5,755 bases of DNA from Candidatus Babelota bacterium (GTDB taxonomy: Bacteria > Babelota > Babeliae > Babelales > Babelaceae): NCBI GenBank assembly GCA_003174035.1, contig PRDV01000068.1, positions 1 through 5,755 of the forward strand. The letters run 5' to 3'. Below the pieces are notes generated by a model. That model did not search any database. It was given only the letters and a program-made list of their open reading frames with translations, and was not told the DNA's origin. The position numbers were made by a program, and so were the translations under genes. Position 1 is the first letter of the stretch, and every line of letters begins with the position of its first letter. Of this stretch, positions 5,627 through 5,755 are shown one piece after another.

Positions 5627-5637
5627 CAAATTTTTGC
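5624..5637. repeat. 14-bp palindrome in the promoter spacer (possible operator)
   Basis: GCACAAATTTTTGC matches GCAnAAATTTnTGC, a palindrome broken only at one symmetrical pair. It covers the -15 to -30 region of the promoter at 5618-5626, a common place for repressor binding. An AT-rich palindrome of this size can arise by chance. The rest of 5638-5755 holds no gene I can support. Confidence 0.3.
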
Positions 5638-5755
5638 AAATTGAAATGGTGAAGAAGTGGTGGATATGGCACGCTGACGGGTAGAAATCTTCGCAAAAAG
5701 CTTGCTTTAGATCACTGTAAGTGGGCAATTATATTCTATTTTTCCCACGTTGCAT

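Noticed and set aside
5646..5684. A 12-codon + strand frame (MVKKWWIWHADG) with three tryptophans, resembling a trp leader peptide
   Set aside because: There is no ribosome-binding site, no clear attenuator hairpins follow before the edge, and no tryptophan gene is visible; chance is the simpler reading.
5707..5754. A - strand frame open from the right edge to TAA at 5709-5707 (16 codons), possibly the end of another gene
   Set aside because: Too short to recognise; open frames of this length are common in AT-rich DNA.

Overview
The window (about 43% G+C by eye) reads as chromosomal DNA of a Gram-negative-type bacterium that probably lives with a eukaryotic host. Three things suggest this: a YidC with a periplasmic-domain remnant, a eukaryote-type mitochondrial carrier family (MCF) protein with a bacterial export signal, and a 2H phosphoesterase that also starts with a signal peptide. 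A protist-associated lineage such as Dependentiae (TM6), or less likely Chlamydiae or Legionella-like bacteria, would fit. That placement is inference from gene content and signal-peptide style; there is no rRNA or other phylogenetic marker here.

Layout. Positions 1-2725 (+ strand) form a tight housekeeping run. It holds the C-terminal half of yidC (membrane protein insertase, cut by the left edge), recR (recombination mediator, start overlapping the yidC stop by 4 nt) and an M24B Xaa-Pro aminopeptidase (11 nt after recR). A perfect 11-bp hairpin at 2763-2789 separates this run from everything to the right, which is on the - strand. In order of coordinate the right side holds a YbaK-family aminoacyl-tRNA deacylase (2814-3305), a hairpin (3419-3457), the exported MCF protein (3464-4390), a 38-residue single-span membrane microprotein (4504-4620) with its own ribosome-binding site and promoter, another hairpin (4806-4837), and a 2H phosphoesterase reading frame broken by a -1 shift into two overlapping pieces (4845-5252 and 5210-5575).

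The left half is conserved core metabolism. The right half is accessory. Its three consecutive - strand loci (2H enzyme, microprotein, carrier) all encode proteins with an N-terminal export signal or a membrane segment, so a host- or envelope-facing role is the natural hypothesis, though nothing in the window proves it. The most interesting items are the exported carrier with a depleted salt-bridge network, the exported but frame-broken 2H phosphoesterase, the unlisted microprotein, and hairpins at gene ends that lack U-tracts, two of which share the same core sequence.
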